From Marinobacterium lutimaris (lineage in GTDB: Bacteria; Pseudomonadota; Gammaproteobacteria; Pseudomonadales; Balneatricaceae): DNA of 64,000 nucleotides. The translations under genes were made by a program, and so were the position numbers. Shown in pieces: positions 55,706 to 64,000 of the stretch; positions within the stretch are counted from its first letter, which is position 1, and each line of letters begins with the position of its first letter. Location of the stretch: assembly GCF_900108065.1 (NCBI RefSeq), contig NZ_FNVQ01000003.1, forward strand, positions 496,001 through 560,000. The letters run 5' to 3'. The notes below the pieces were generated by a model, which saw only the letters and a list, made by a program, of their open reading frames with translations, ran no database searches and was not told the DNA's origin.

Positions 55706-56680
55706 ATGTTCCGAATCGGCCCTTATACCATTGACAGTCAGGTTGTGCTGGCACCGATGGCAGGGGTAACGGACCGTCCTTTCCGTACGCTTTGCAAACG
55801 CATGGGCGCCGGACTGGTGGTGTCGGAGATGGTGACTTCCGATACACGCCTGTGGAACTCACGTAAATCTTCCCTGAGACTGGATCACAGCGGCGAAGCC
55901 GAGCCCCGCTCGGTACAGATTGCCGGTGGCGATCCGGAGATGATGGCGGACGCGGCCCGTATGAATGCGGAACGCGGTGCGCAGATCATCGACATCAATA
56001 TGGGTTGCCCTGCCAAGAAGGTCTGCAACAAGGCGGCTGGTTCCGCCCTGTTGCGCGATGAACAGCTGGTTGCCGACATCCTCGATGCGGTAGTCAGTGC
56101 TGTGGATATCCCCGTTACCCTGAAAATCCGCACCGGCTGGTCGCCGGAGCAGCGCAATGGCGAGCGTATCGCGGACCTGGCCCAACAGGCCGGTATCGCG
56201 GCACTTGCCGTGCACGGCCGGACCCGCGCCGACCGTTATCAGGGTGAAGCGGAATACGACACCATCGCCCGCATTGTGAACCGGGTCTCCATTCCCGTTA
56301 TCGCCAACGGCGATATCGACTCCCCCGAGAAAGCCAGACAGGTGCTCGACCGCACCGGTGCCGCGGCCGTCATGATTGGTCGCGCCGCCCAGGGTCGTCC
56401 CTGGCTGCTGCGCCAGATCGACAGTTATCTGCGCCACGGCGAGTACCAGACCGAGCCAGAGACCAGCGAAGTTCTGTCTATACTGACCGGACATCTGCAG
56501 GAGCTGTACGGTTTTTATGGCGAGTTCATGGGGGTGCGTATCGCCCGCAAACATGTGGGCTGGTATCTGCAGCAACACCCGGAGGCTGCCGGGTTCAGGA
56601 AGCATTTCAATCAATTAGAAACAGCAAGCGATCAGGTAAGTGCTGTCACCGCCCTGCTGGGCGATTCAGCGGCTGCTTGA
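55706..56680 (+). CDS. dusB: tRNA-dihydrouridine synthase DusB
   Basis: A 324-residue flavoenzyme that reduces uridines in the tRNA D-loop. Motifs: VLAPMAGVTDRPFRTLCKRM, INMGCPAKKVCNKAAGSALL (with the active-site cysteine), AVHGRTRADRYQGEAEYDTI and IANGDIDSPEKARQVL. ATG 55706 is preferred to 55703 because AGGT is six bases upstream. It forms the conserved dusB-fis unit. Confidence 0.96.
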   Translation: MFRIGPYTIDSQVVLAPMAGVTDRPFRTLCKRMGAGLVVSEMVTSDTRLWNSRKSSLRLDHSGEAEPRSVQIAGGDPEMMADAARMNAERGAQIIDINMGCPAKKVCNKAAGSALLRDEQLVADILDAVVSAVDIPVTLKIRTGWSPEQRNGERIADLAQQAGIAALAVHGRTRADRYQGEAEYDTIARIVNRVSIPVIANGDIDSPEKARQVLDRTGAAAVMIGRAAQGRPWLLRQIDSYLRHGEYQTEPETSEVLSILTGHLQELYGFYGEFMGVRIARKHVGWYLQQHPEAAGFRKHFNQLETASDQVSAVTALLGDSAAA

Positions 56681-56697
56681 ATCCAGGATTTGGGTAC

Positions 56698-56994
56698 ATG
56701 AGTACAGTGGATAGCAAAGATTTGGAACAGTATGCACAAAGCACCCAGCCGCAGGCGGGTAAACCGGCACAGACTCTGCGTGACACCGTTCACCAGTCTC
56801 TGACCAGCTACTTTAAGCAGCTCGATGGGCAGCCGGTAACCGACGTGTACCAGATGGTCCTGTCTGAGATCGAAGCACCGCTGTTTGAGAGCGTGATGGC
56901 TTACACCAAGGACAACCAGACCAAGGCATCCGAGGTACTGGGCCTGAACCGAGGCACCCTGCGCAAGAAACTGAAGCAGTACGGCCTGCTGTAA
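56698..56994 (+). CDS. fis: DNA-binding protein Fis
   Basis: A 98-residue nucleoid protein, the same length as E. coli Fis. The N-terminal part carries the beta-arm region and the C-terminus the helix-turn-helix [20 protein letters not shown], then KLKQYGLL. Start at ATG 56698, 18 bases after dusB. Expected to peak in early growth and to respond to ppGpp through the dusB leader. Confidence 0.96.
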   Translation: MSTVDSKDLEQYAQSTQPQAGKPAQTLRDTVHQSLTSYFKQLDGQPVTDVYQMVLSEIEAPLFESVMAYTKDNQTKASEVLGLNRGTLRKKLKQYGLL

Positions 56995-57026
56995 TCGAGC
57001 GAATAGAGAGAAGCGAATCCAAGACT

Positions 57027-58610
57027 ATGTCTGAGCAGAACACTACACCGATCCGCCGCGCCCTGATCAGCGTGTCGGACAAAACCGGTATTGTTGACTT
57101 TGCCCGCGCCCTGTCCGCACGCGGCGTTGAAATCCTCTCCACCGGTGGCACCTACAAGCTGCTGAAAGAGAGCGATATCCCGGCTACCGAGGTTTCCGAT
57201 TACACCGGATTCCCGGAAATGATGGCCGGTCGCGTAAAGACCCTGCACCCGAAAGTTCACGGCGGCATCCTCGGCCGTCGCGGTACTGACGACGAAGTGA
57301 TGAGCGAGCACGGCATCGACCCGATCGATATGGTCGTCGTTAACCTCTACCCCTTTGCTCAGACCATCGCCCGCCCGGACTGCGATCTGCCGATGGCGAT
57401 CGAGAACATCGATATCGGCGGCCCGACCATGGTCCGCTCTGCGGCGAAAAACCACAAGGACGTCGCCATCGTCGTCAACGCCAGTGACTACGACGCTATC
57501 CTCAAGGAACTGGAAGCCGACGGCGGCCTGAGCCAGGCTACTCGCTTCGACCTGGCCGTAAAGGCGTTCGAACACACCGCCGGCTACGACGGCATGATCG
57601 CCAACTACCTGGGCGCCATCGTTGAGGGCGACGCTGAAGAACCTGCGGATTTCCCGCGCACCTTCAACACCCAGTTCATCAAGGCACAGGACATGCGTTA
57701 CGGTGAGAACCCGCACCAGCGCGCAGCGTTCTACGTGGAAGCCAACCCGGCCGAGCCGAGCGTTTCTACCGCCCGTCAGCTGCAGGGCAAGGCACTCTCT
57801 TACAACAACGTGGCCGACACCGACGCTGCACTTGAGTGCGTCAAGCCGTTCAAGGAACCGGCCTGCGTTATCGTCAAGCACGCCAACCCCTGCGGTGTGG
57901 CGATCGGCGGCGATATCCTCGAAGCTTACAACCGCGCTTTCCAAACCGACCCGACCTCTGCCTTCGGTGGCATCATCGCGTTCAACCGTGAGCTGGATGC
58001 CGAAACCGCCAAGGTAATCGTCGAGCGTCAGTTCGTCGAAGTGATCATCGCGCCGAGCGTCAGCGCCGAAGCGTCCGAGATCGTTTCCAAGAAGCCGAAC
58101 GTCCGCCTGCTTGAGTGCGGCGAATGGGGTGCTCAGCGCGCCCAGGCGTTCGACTACAAGCGCGTCAACGGCGGCCTGCTGGTTCAGGATCGCGACCTGG
58201 GTATGGTCGACGCTTCCCAGCTCAAGATCGTTACCAAGGTACAGCCCACCGAGCAGGAGATCCGCGATCTGCTGTTCTGCTGGGAAGTGGCCAAGTTCGT
58301 TAAGTCCAACGCCATCGTCTACGCCAAGAACGGCCAGACCATCGGTATCGGTGCAGGCCAGATGAGCCGCGTTTACTCCGCCAAGATCGCCGGCATCAAA
58401 GCCGCTGACGAAGGTCTGGAAGTAGCCGGTTCCGTGATGGCATCTGATGCGTTCTTCCCGTTCCGCGACGGTATCGACTCTGCTGCTGAAGCCGGCATCA
58501 AGGCCGTTATTCAGCCGGGCGGTTCCATGCGCGACCAGGAAGTGATCGACGCTGCAGACGAGCACGGCATGGCGATGGTCTTCACCGGCATGCGCCACTT
58601 CCGTCACTGA
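57027..58610 (+). CDS. purH: Bifunctional AICAR transformylase/IMP cyclohydrolase PurH
   Basis: A 527-residue enzyme catalysing the last two steps of IMP synthesis. N-terminal IMP cyclohydrolase ([45 protein letters not shown]) and C-terminal AICAR transformylase ([42 protein letters not shown]). Downstream of fis by 32 bases, a conserved fis-purH-purD order. Confidence 0.98.
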   Translation: MSEQNTTPIRRALISVSDKTGIVDFARALSARGVEILSTGGTYKLLKESDIPATEVSDYTGFPEMMAGRVKTLHPKVHGGILGRRGTDDEVMSEHGIDPIDMVVVNLYPFAQTIARPDCDLPMAIENIDIGGPTMVRSAAKNHKDVAIVVNASDYDAILKELEADGGLSQATRFDLAVKAFEHTAGYDGMIANYLGAIVEGDAEEPADFPRTFNTQFIKAQDMRYGENPHQRAAFYVEANPAEPSVSTARQLQGKALSYNNVADTDAALECVKPFKEPACVIVKHANPCGVAIGGDILEAYNRAFQTDPTSAFGGIIAFNRELDAETAKVIVERQFVEVIIAPSVSAEASEIVSKKPNVRLLECGEWGAQRAQAFDYKRVNGGLLVQDRDLGMVDASQLKIVTKVQPTEQEIRDLLFCWEVAKFVKSNAIVYAKNGQTIGIGAGQMSRVYSAKIAGIKAADEGLEVAGSVMASDAFFPFRDGIDSAAEAGIKAVIQPGGSMRDQEVIDAADEHGMAMVFTGMRHFRH

Positions 58611-58626
58611 TCAAGGGTTGCTGCTG

Positions 58627-59913
58627 ATGAATATTCTCGTAATCGGTTCCGGCGGGCGCGAACACGCGCTGGCCTGGGCCGCTGCCCGAGACGAAGCCGT
58701 CGAGAAGGTCTTCGTTGCACCGGGTAACGCCGCCACCGCTCAGGAAACCAAGTGCCAGAACGTCGACATCGACGTGCTGGCGCTGGATGAACTGGCGGCC
58801 TTCGCCAAGGATAACGCCATCGCGCTGACCATCGTCGGCCCGGAAGCGCCGCTGGTGGAAGGTATCGTCAACAAGTTCAATGACCTGGGTCTGCGTGTGT
58901 TCGGCCCCACCGCCGGTGCTGCCCAGCTCGAAGGCTCCAAGGCGTTCACCAAGGACTTCCTGGCGCGTCATGCCATCCCGACGGCGGACTACCAGAACTT
59001 CACCGAGGTAGAGCCAGCCCTGGCCTACGTCCGTGAAAAAGGTGCGCCGATCGTGATCAAGGCCGACGGCCTGGCCGCCGGTAAGGGCGTTATCGTGGCG
59101 ATGACCCTGGAAGAAGCGGAAGAAGCGATTCGCGACATGCTGGCAGGCAACGCCTTTGGCGATGCGGGTCACCGCGTAGTTGTCGAAGAGTTTCTCGACG
59201 GTGAGGAAGCTTCCTTTATCGTTATGGTCGACGGCGAGCACGTACTGCCGATGGCCACCAGCCAGGACCACAAGCGCGTGGGTAATGGCGATACCGGCCT
59301 GAACACTGGTGGTATGGGTGCTTACTCTCCGGCTCCAGTTGTTACCCAGGAGATCCATAACCGCGCCATGGAAGAGGTGATCCTCCCCACCGTGCGCGGC
59401 ATGGCCTCTGAAGGTAACGAGTACACCGGCTTTCTGTACGCTGGCCTGATGATCATGGCCGACGGCACTCCGAAAGTGATTGAGTACAACTGCCGCTTCG
59501 GCGACCCGGAAACCCAGCCGATCATGCTGCGCCTGAAATCCAGCCTGGTTGAGCTGTGCAATGCCGCACTCGACAAGAAGCTGGATCAGGTGGAAGCCGA
59601 GTGGGATCCGCGTCCTGCCGTTGGCGTTGTGATGGCCGCTGGCGGCTATCCCGGCAGCTATGGCAAGGGCGACGAGATCAGCCTGCCGGCCGAAGCGCCA
59701 GCCGACAGCAAGGTGTTCCACGCCGGTACCAAGCTGGTCGACGGCAAGGTAGTGACTGCAGGTGGACGCGTTCTTTGTGCGACCGCGCTGGGCGACAGCG
59801 TGACCGATGCGCAGAAACGCGCCTACGAACTGGTCGATATGATCAGCTGGAAAGACGCTTACTTCCGCACCGATATTGCCTACCGGGCGATAGCGCGGGA
59901 AAAAGCGAACTGA
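58627..59913 (+). CDS. purD: Phosphoribosylamine-glycine ligase PurD
   Basis: A 428-residue ATP-grasp enzyme of the second de novo purine step: [49 protein letters not shown] and [18 protein letters not shown]. Start at ATG 58627, 16 bases after purH. A strong terminator follows. Confidence 0.98.
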   Translation: MNILVIGSGGREHALAWAAARDEAVEKVFVAPGNAATAQETKCQNVDIDVLALDELAAFAKDNAIALTIVGPEAPLVEGIVNKFNDLGLRVFGPTAGAAQLEGSKAFTKDFLARHAIPTADYQNFTEVEPALAYVREKGAPIVIKADGLAAGKGVIVAMTLEEAEEAIRDMLAGNAFGDAGHRVVVEEFLDGEEASFIVMVDGEHVLPMATSQDHKRVGNGDTGLNTGGMGAYSPAPVVTQEIHNRAMEEVILPTVRGMASEGNEYTGFLYAGLMIMADGTPKVIEYNCRFGDPETQPIMLRLKSSLVELCNAALDKKLDQVEAEWDPRPAVGVVMAAGGYPGSYGKGDEISLPAEAPADSKVFHAGTKLVDGKVVTAGGRVLCATALGDSVTDAQKRAYELVDMISWKDAYFRTDIAYRAIAREKAN

Positions 59914-59941
59914 GTAGTTTTCGCTCAGCGCTCAGCTACAG

Positions 59942-59966
59942 CAGCCGCCCTCGGGCGGCTGTTTTT
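59942..59966 (+). terminator. Terminator of purHD
   Basis: CAGCCGCCC (59942-59950), loop TC, GGGCGGCTG (59953-59961), then TTTTT: a textbook Rho-independent terminator 28 bases after purD. Confidence 0.93.
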
Positions 59967-59999
59967 GGTTTAAGGGATAACTTTTTAACAGGGAACACT

Positions 60000-60614
60000 A
60001 TGCCACTGGAAGCCTGGCTGGCACTGCTCAGTGCCTCGGTTCTTATCAGCCTCTCACCCGGTGCCGGTGCGGCCACCGCGATGACCTTCGGACTCAATCA
60101 CGGCGTGCGTGGCGCAGCCCCCGCCGTGGCCGGTCTGATTGCCGGCTTCGGTACCCAGCTGCTGATCGTCGCCGTGGGTCTTGGCGGCCTGGTGGCCACC
60201 TCGCCGACACTGTTCCAGGCGATCAAGTGGATCGGTGCAGGCTACCTGATCTGGCTCGGCATCCAGCTCTGGCGCGCCCGCAGCCTCCTGAGTCTGGATC
60301 GTGAAACCCGCGGCAGCAAGCGCCAGCACTTTATCAGCGCCTACCTGGTCAATATCACCAACCCCAAGGGGATGGTGTTCCTGGTCGCGCTGATGCCCCA
60401 GTTTATGGATCCGACTCTGCCAAGAACGCCGCAACTGCTGGTGATAGCAGCTACACTGCTGATCGTCGACTGGAGTGTTATGACCGGTTACAGCGGCCTC
60501 GCCTCGCATCTAAGCCGCTGGATGCAAAACCCGAAGGCACTGCGCTGGCAAAACCGCGTCTCCGGCAGTGCACTGATCCTCGCAGGTCTGGTACTCTCGA
60601 CAGCAACGCTTTGA
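60000..60614 (+). CDS. LysE family translocator
   Basis: A 204-residue exporter with LISLSPGAGAATAMTFGLNH at the N-terminus, WIGAGYLIWLGIQLWRARS and NITNPKGMVFLVALMPQFM, all typical of the RhtB branch of the LysE superfamily. Substrate unknown (an amino acid or homoserine). The third LysE-type gene of the window, after 32.7 kb and argO. Start at ATG 60000; the upstream open frame overlaps purD. Confidence 0.9.
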   Translation: MPLEAWLALLSASVLISLSPGAGAATAMTFGLNHGVRGAAPAVAGLIAGFGTQLLIVAVGLGGLVATSPTLFQAIKWIGAGYLIWLGIQLWRARSLLSLDRETRGSKRQHFISAYLVNITNPKGMVFLVALMPQFMDPTLPRTPQLLVIAATLLIVDWSVMTGYSGLASHLSRWMQNPKALRWQNRVSGSALILAGLVLSTATL

Positions 60615-60659
60615 AGCGACTCGCTTTGACCGACCAAGGCATTCAGGGACCGATCTAAG

Positions 60660-61457
60660 ATGAAGTGGCCTAGCTCCTGTTTCCTGTTCAGCGCAAACCG
60701 TTTTACCACGCTACTCGGCCAGGCTGGCCTGGTTGCAATGATTGCCGGCTGCAGCAGCACCGGCGGTCAGCAGAACCAGCAGGCGGCCGAGTATTGCCTG
60801 AGTGCAGGCAAGCAGCAGACCTTCGACTGCAACAATCAGGACGGCAGCCTCTATTCCGGACCGCTGAGGATCCGTGATCTGCCGATCGATGATGAAACTC
60901 TTTACGCCCGTCTCGAGGAAACCAAGCGCTGGCTCGCCACGCGTAAAGCCGAACTGACCGGCGAAGCCACCCCGGTAGCCGAGAACACAGAAGAGTTGAT
61001 CCCCGCGGCGCCCCAAGCTCAGGCTCCGATCAGTACGCCTGAGGAAGCCCTGGCCGCTGCCCTGGCGCTGGCACAGCGGGGCGAGTTCGATACCGCCATG
61101 ACGCTGGCCCACGAATATCGGGAACTGACCCTGGATGACCTTTCCGCCACGCTAGTAGAGTCCCGCATTCTGTTTATCAAGGCGGATTACGTCCGCGCCC
61201 GGCAGCTGCTTGAAGAGAGCATCCAGCGTTATCCACAGGTGCCAGAGCTCTACAATAACCTGGCCGCCATCCAGGCCGCACAGGGCGAAACCGGCGCTGC
61301 GATCAACACGCTTCAGGCAGCCTTTGCCACAGACCCAAGCTTTGCCCGCATCCAGGCTAACCTGAAAAACCTCTACAGCGCTTCGGCGCGCCACGCGATG
61401 CAACCGGATCTGCCTGCGCCCCGCCCCACCCTGGATATGATCGAGCAGATCCCCTGA
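60660..61457 (+). CDS. TPR-containing lipoprotein
   Basis: A 265-residue protein with a lipobox-like VAMIAGC near residue 31 that suggests lipid attachment at Cys31. The middle is a Pro/Ala/Glu-rich linker (about 100-125), and the C-terminal part contains tetratricopeptide-type helices (AQRGEFDTAMTLAHEYRELT, DYVRARQLLEESIQRYPQVP, LYNNLAAIQAAQGETGAAIN). It probably acts as an envelope scaffold. I cannot name it; it may be co-transcribed with the LysE gene. Confidence 0.82.
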   Translation: MKWPSSCFLFSANRFTTLLGQAGLVAMIAGCSSTGGQQNQQAAEYCLSAGKQQTFDCNNQDGSLYSGPLRIRDLPIDDETLYARLEETKRWLATRKAELTGEATPVAENTEELIPAAPQAQAPISTPEEALAAALALAQRGEFDTAMTLAHEYRELTLDDLSATLVESRILFIKADYVRARQLLEESIQRYPQVPELYNNLAAIQAAQGETGAAINTLQAAFATDPSFARIQANLKNLYSASARHAMQPDLPAPRPTLDMIEQIP

Positions 61458-61459
61458 CC

Positions 61460-61480
61460 GGGGAGGCGACTCCCCAATTT
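61460..61480 (+). terminator. GNRA-looped hairpin after the TPR lipoprotein gene
   Basis: GGGGAG (61460-61465), loop GCGA, CTCCCC (61470-61475), then AATTT, three bases after the stop codon. A second 6-bp inverted repeat, GGCGCA/TGCGCC, lies just downstream (61481-61503). Confidence 0.55.
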
Positions 61481-61503
61481 GGCGCACGCTGATCCACTGC
61501 GCC

Positions 61504-61926
61504 CCATTTTAATCACCGCATGATCATTTTTTGTGCACTCGAGCCGACTAAGGGCGCTTCTCCCGCCGCGTCCGAGTCCGCCCGTGTAATGATGACGACA
61601 ATCTATCTGGTCTCGCCGCTCACCCACAATCTGGCCCAGCCTGAGCTTCACTAACCCTTCCCCCAGGCAGCCCGGATTTCGCCAGCAGCAAAGCGATAAT
61701 CCGATGCAACTTGGCGCCAAATCACCAGTCTACTGAGTTAGCGTGATGGGGATGAAGAGCGGCGAAAAACAGTCCCTTCGTCCTATAGCGGCACGTTTAA
61801 TGCAATTTACTTCTTAAGCAGAGCCATACCGGCCTTTGCAGCCACTCTGACCATACACAGCTAAAACACGCCCACGGGAGATGAAAAAAGAAGTCAGTAC
61901 AAGCCCTTGCAGACCATAGCTTTGGA
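61504..61926. other. Long intergenic region before prkA, no gene seen
   Basis: Over 400 bases with no supported reading frame. Frames on both strands are short or lack ribosome sites and family similarity. The right end carries the prkA promoter elements listed separately. No tRNA or other structured RNA was recognised. Confidence 0.5.
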
Positions 61927-61987
61927 CTACACTGAAACAGGAATGCGGCGTAATACGCTGTGACAACAACTTTGAAAACAAGTTGTT
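61927..61987 (+). promoter_or_regulatory. Promoter-like element and inverted repeat upstream of prkA
   Basis: CTACACT (61927-61933) fits a sigma-S-type -10 element. A perfect 8-bp inverted repeat, AACAACTT (61965-61972) and AAGTTGTT (61980-61987) around TGAAAAC, follows about 30 bases later in what would be the leader. In E. coli the homologous yeaG is under RpoS and nitrogen-stress control. Confidence 0.5.
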
Positions 61988-62025
61988 ATGCGAAGAGTCA
62001 GCGTCCGAGTACAGGAAGGTGAGCA

Positions 62026-63948
62026 ATGAGTATATTTGATCATTACAAAGCGCGTTATGAATCAATCCAGCAGGAAGAGATGAGCCTGCAGGAGTATCTC
62101 AACCTGTGCAAGGAGGACCCGATGGCTTACGCCAATGCGCCTGAGCGAATGCTCCAGGCGATCGGCGAACCGGAACTGATCGATACCTCTCTCGAGTCGA
62201 GAATGAGCCGCATCTTTTCCAACAAGGTCATCAAGCGCTACCCGGCATTTCACGAATTCTACGGCATGGAGGAAGCGATTGAAGCGATCGTCTCCTACTT
62301 CCGCCATGCCGCTCAGGGTCTGGAAGAGAAGAAACAGATCCTTTACCTGCTCGGCCCTGTGGGCGGTGGTAAGTCTTCACTTGCCGAGCGCCTCAAGGCG
62401 CTGATGCAGCACATTCCTTTTTATGCCATCAAGGGCTCACCGGTCTTCGAATCCCCGCTGGGGCTGTTCAACCCGCGTGAAGATGCAGAGATACTGGAAG
62501 AGGAATATGGCATCGCACCACGCTACCTGCGTGGCGTCATGTCGCCTTGGGCGGCCAAGCGTCTGCAGGAATACGGCGGCGACATCACCAAGTTCAGGGT
62601 GGTCAAACTCTTCCCCTCCATCCTTAACCAGATCGCCATCGCCAAAACAGAACCGGGCGACGAGAACAACCAGGATATATCCAGCCTGGTCGGTAAGGTG
62701 GACATCCGCAAACTCGAAGAGTATCCACAGCACGACCCGGACGCTTACAGCTTCTCCGGCGCACTTTGCCGCGCCAACCAGGGTCTGATGGAATTTGTGG
62801 AGATGTTCAAGGCGCCGATCAAGGTGCTGCATCCGCTGCTCACCGCTACCCAGGAGGGTAACTACAACAGCACCGAAGGCATGGGGGCCATTCCCTATGA
62901 TGGCATTCTGCTGGCCCACTCCAACGAATCAGAATGGCAGACCTTCAAGAACAACAAGACCAACGAAGCGTTCATCGACCGTGTCTATATCGTTAAGGTG
63001 CCCTACTGCACCCGGGTCACCGAAGAGATCCATATCTACGAAAAGCTGCTCGAGAACAGCTCTCTGAATCACGCTCCCTGCGCGCCGGATACGCTCAACA
63101 TGCTGGGTCAGTTCTCGGTGCTATCGCGCATGAAAGTGCCGGAAAACTCCAGCATCTACTCAAAAATGCGCGTTTATGACGGCGAGAATCTGAAAGACAC
63201 CGACCCGAAAGCCAAGTCGATGCAGGAGTACAAGGATTCGGCCGGCGTCGATGAGGGCATGGAGGGTCTCTCCACCCGCTTCGCGTTCAAGATCCTCTCC
63301 AAGGTATTCAACTTCGACCCGGCCGAGGTAGCCGCCAACCCGGTGCACCTGCTTTACGTGCTCGAGCGCGAAATCAGTGCACAGCAGTTCCCTGCCGAGG
63401 TGCAGGAGCGCTACCTGGGCTATCTGAAAGAGTACATAGCACCGAAGTACATCGACTTCCTCGGCAAGGAGATTCAGACCGCGTATCTGGAATCCTACTC
63501 CGAGTACGGTCAGAACATCTTCGACCGCTACGTAACCTATGCCGACTTCTGGATTCAGGACCAGGAGTACCGCGACCCCGAAACCGGCGATATCCTCGAC
63601 CGTCAGTCGATCAACGAGGAGCTCGAGAAGATCGAGAAGCCGGCCGGTATCAGTAACCCGAAAGACTTCCGTCACGAGATCGTCAACTTCGTACTGCGCG
63701 CCCGCGCCAGCAACATGGGCAAGAACCCGGCCTGGAACAGCTACGAGAAGATGCGCACCGTGATCGAGAAGAAGATGTTCGCCAACACCGAGGACCTGCT
63801 GCCGGTGATCTCCTTCAATCCGAAGGCATCTTCCGACGAGCAGAAAAAGCATGGCGAGTTCGTCAAGCGGATGATCGAACGCGGCTACACCGAGAAGCAG
63901 GTACGCCTGCTGTCGGAATGGTATATCCGCGTGCGTAAATCCCAGTAA
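62026..63948 (+). CDS. prkA: PrkA family serine protein kinase (YeaG)
   Basis: A 640-residue protein with an N-terminal AAA+ domain (P-loop GPVGGGKSSL, 110-119) and the C-terminal PrkA kinase-like region (KASSDEQKKHGEFVKRMIER near the end). PrkA/YeaG proteins are linked to nitrogen starvation and stationary phase, usually in an operon with yeaH and spoVR-type genes, which would lie just beyond the right edge. The ATG has GAAGGTGAG upstream. Confidence 0.96.
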   Translation: MSIFDHYKARYESIQQEEMSLQEYLNLCKEDPMAYANAPERMLQAIGEPELIDTSLESRMSRIFSNKVIKRYPAFHEFYGMEEAIEAIVSYFRHAAQGLEEKKQILYLLGPVGGGKSSLAERLKALMQHIPFYAIKGSPVFESPLGLFNPREDAEILEEEYGIAPRYLRGVMSPWAAKRLQEYGGDITKFRVVKLFPSILNQIAIAKTEPGDENNQDISSLVGKVDIRKLEEYPQHDPDAYSFSGALCRANQGLMEFVEMFKAPIKVLHPLLTATQEGNYNSTEGMGAIPYDGILLAHSNESEWQTFKNNKTNEAFIDRVYIVKVPYCTRVTEEIHIYEKLLENSSLNHAPCAPDTLNMLGQFSVLSRMKVPENSSIYSKMRVYDGENLKDTDPKAKSMQEYKDSAGVDEGMEGLSTRFAFKILSKVFNFDPAEVAANPVHLLYVLEREISAQQFPAEVQERYLGYLKEYIAPKYIDFLGKEIQTAYLESYSEYGQNIFDRYVTYADFWIQDQEYRDPETGDILDRQSINEELEKIEKPAGISNPKDFRHEIVNFVLRARASNMGKNPAWNSYEKMRTVIEKKMFANTEDLLPVISFNPKASSDEQKKHGEFVKRMIERGYTEKQVRLLSEWYIRVRKSQ

Positions 63949-63957
63949 GCAGCCATA

Positions 63958-63985
63958 TCGGAGGGCGGCAGAGGCGGCCCTCCGA
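63958..63985 (+). terminator. Hairpin downstream of prkA
   Basis: TCGGAGGGC (63958-63966) pairs with GCCCTCCGA (63977-63985) around a 10-base loop. No U-run follows within the window, so it may be a processing or partial termination site between prkA and the next gene. Confidence 0.4.
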
Positions 63986-64000
63986 CCACGGGAGTCTTCG

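Noticed and set aside
56901-58607. A 568-codon open frame antisense to purH
   Set aside because: It mirrors purH exactly, has no ribosome site and no family similarity, and follows from strong third-position GC bias.
58582-59721. A 379-codon open frame antisense to purD
   Set aside because: Same explanation: a shadow of a high-GC conserved gene.
61814-62065. 83-codon minus-strand frame overlapping the prkA start
   Set aside because: It covers the prkA leader and has no ribosome site or recognisable similarity.
1-64000. tRNA, rRNA, CRISPR array, insertion sequence or prophage
   Set aside because: No tRNA-like T-loop sequences, spaced direct repeats of CRISPR size, transposase or integrase motifs were seen on either strand.

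Overview
The window is a contiguous, gene-dense chromosomal segment of a Gram-negative gammaproteobacterium with fairly high GC. The gene orders dusB-fis-purH-purD, rpsF-rpsR-rplI-dnaB, accB-accC-prmA, argP/argO, trpGDC, uraA-upp next to hpt, and slyX beside a PlsB-like acyltransferase point to the Oceanospirillales/Pseudomonadales side of the class, with a free-living, probably aquatic lifestyle (three photolyase-family genes in tandem, several amino-acid exporters, prkA). This taxonomic reading is inference from gene content and order. I see no phage, plasmid, insertion sequence, CRISPR array, rRNA or tRNA.

Layout. 1-2372: minus-strand biotin genes (start of bioH, bioF, bioB); bioA stands apart at 13.2 kb. 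2466-6347: comF, a Na/Pi cotransporter, a TSUP exporter and trmO. 6461-11045: a light-repair block of DASH cryptochrome, a second photolyase-family protein, a small DUF2256 zinc-ribbon-like protein and an FeS-type photolyase whose four cluster cysteines are all in place. 11064-15051: a periplasmic glucan protein, a 66-residue unknown, bioA and a thioesterase. 15078-20965: dnaB, the rplI-rpsR-rpsF operon, an OsmC protein and trpC-trpD-trpG. 21632-25165: a two-component system with a sigma-54 activator, followed by a secreted DUF4168 protein that has a good sigma-54 promoter and an upstream palindrome, a likely self-contained circuit. 25345-37403: methyltransferase, HtpX-like protease, hrpB, AraC and LysR regulators with exporters, argP/argO, DUF3108, a flavin reductase-MarR fusion and a membrane-anchored cold-shock protein. 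37697-44071: slyX, short PlsB-like acyltransferase, rsmJ, uppP, tsaB, ubiX, mpl. 44231-48892: fbp, ppa, uraA-upp, hpt and a 33-residue membrane peptide. 48924-50800: ParA-type ATPase and DUF2333 protein. 51305-59913: accBC, prmA, a zinc-ribbon/DUF3426 protein, dusB-fis, purHD. 60000-63948: LysE exporter, TPR lipoprotein and the kinase gene prkA.

Most genes are conserved housekeeping functions. The parts that most reward a second look are the sigma-54/DUF4168 circuit, the photolyase block whose first ribosome-binding site lies inside a perfect inverted repeat, the membrane cold-shock protein, the orphan flavin reductase-MarR fusion, two 15-bp-period tandem repeats near mpl/ubiX, and structured leaders or spacers in front of rplI, dusB, upp and prkA. 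All assignments come from reading sequence and motifs; no database search was run.
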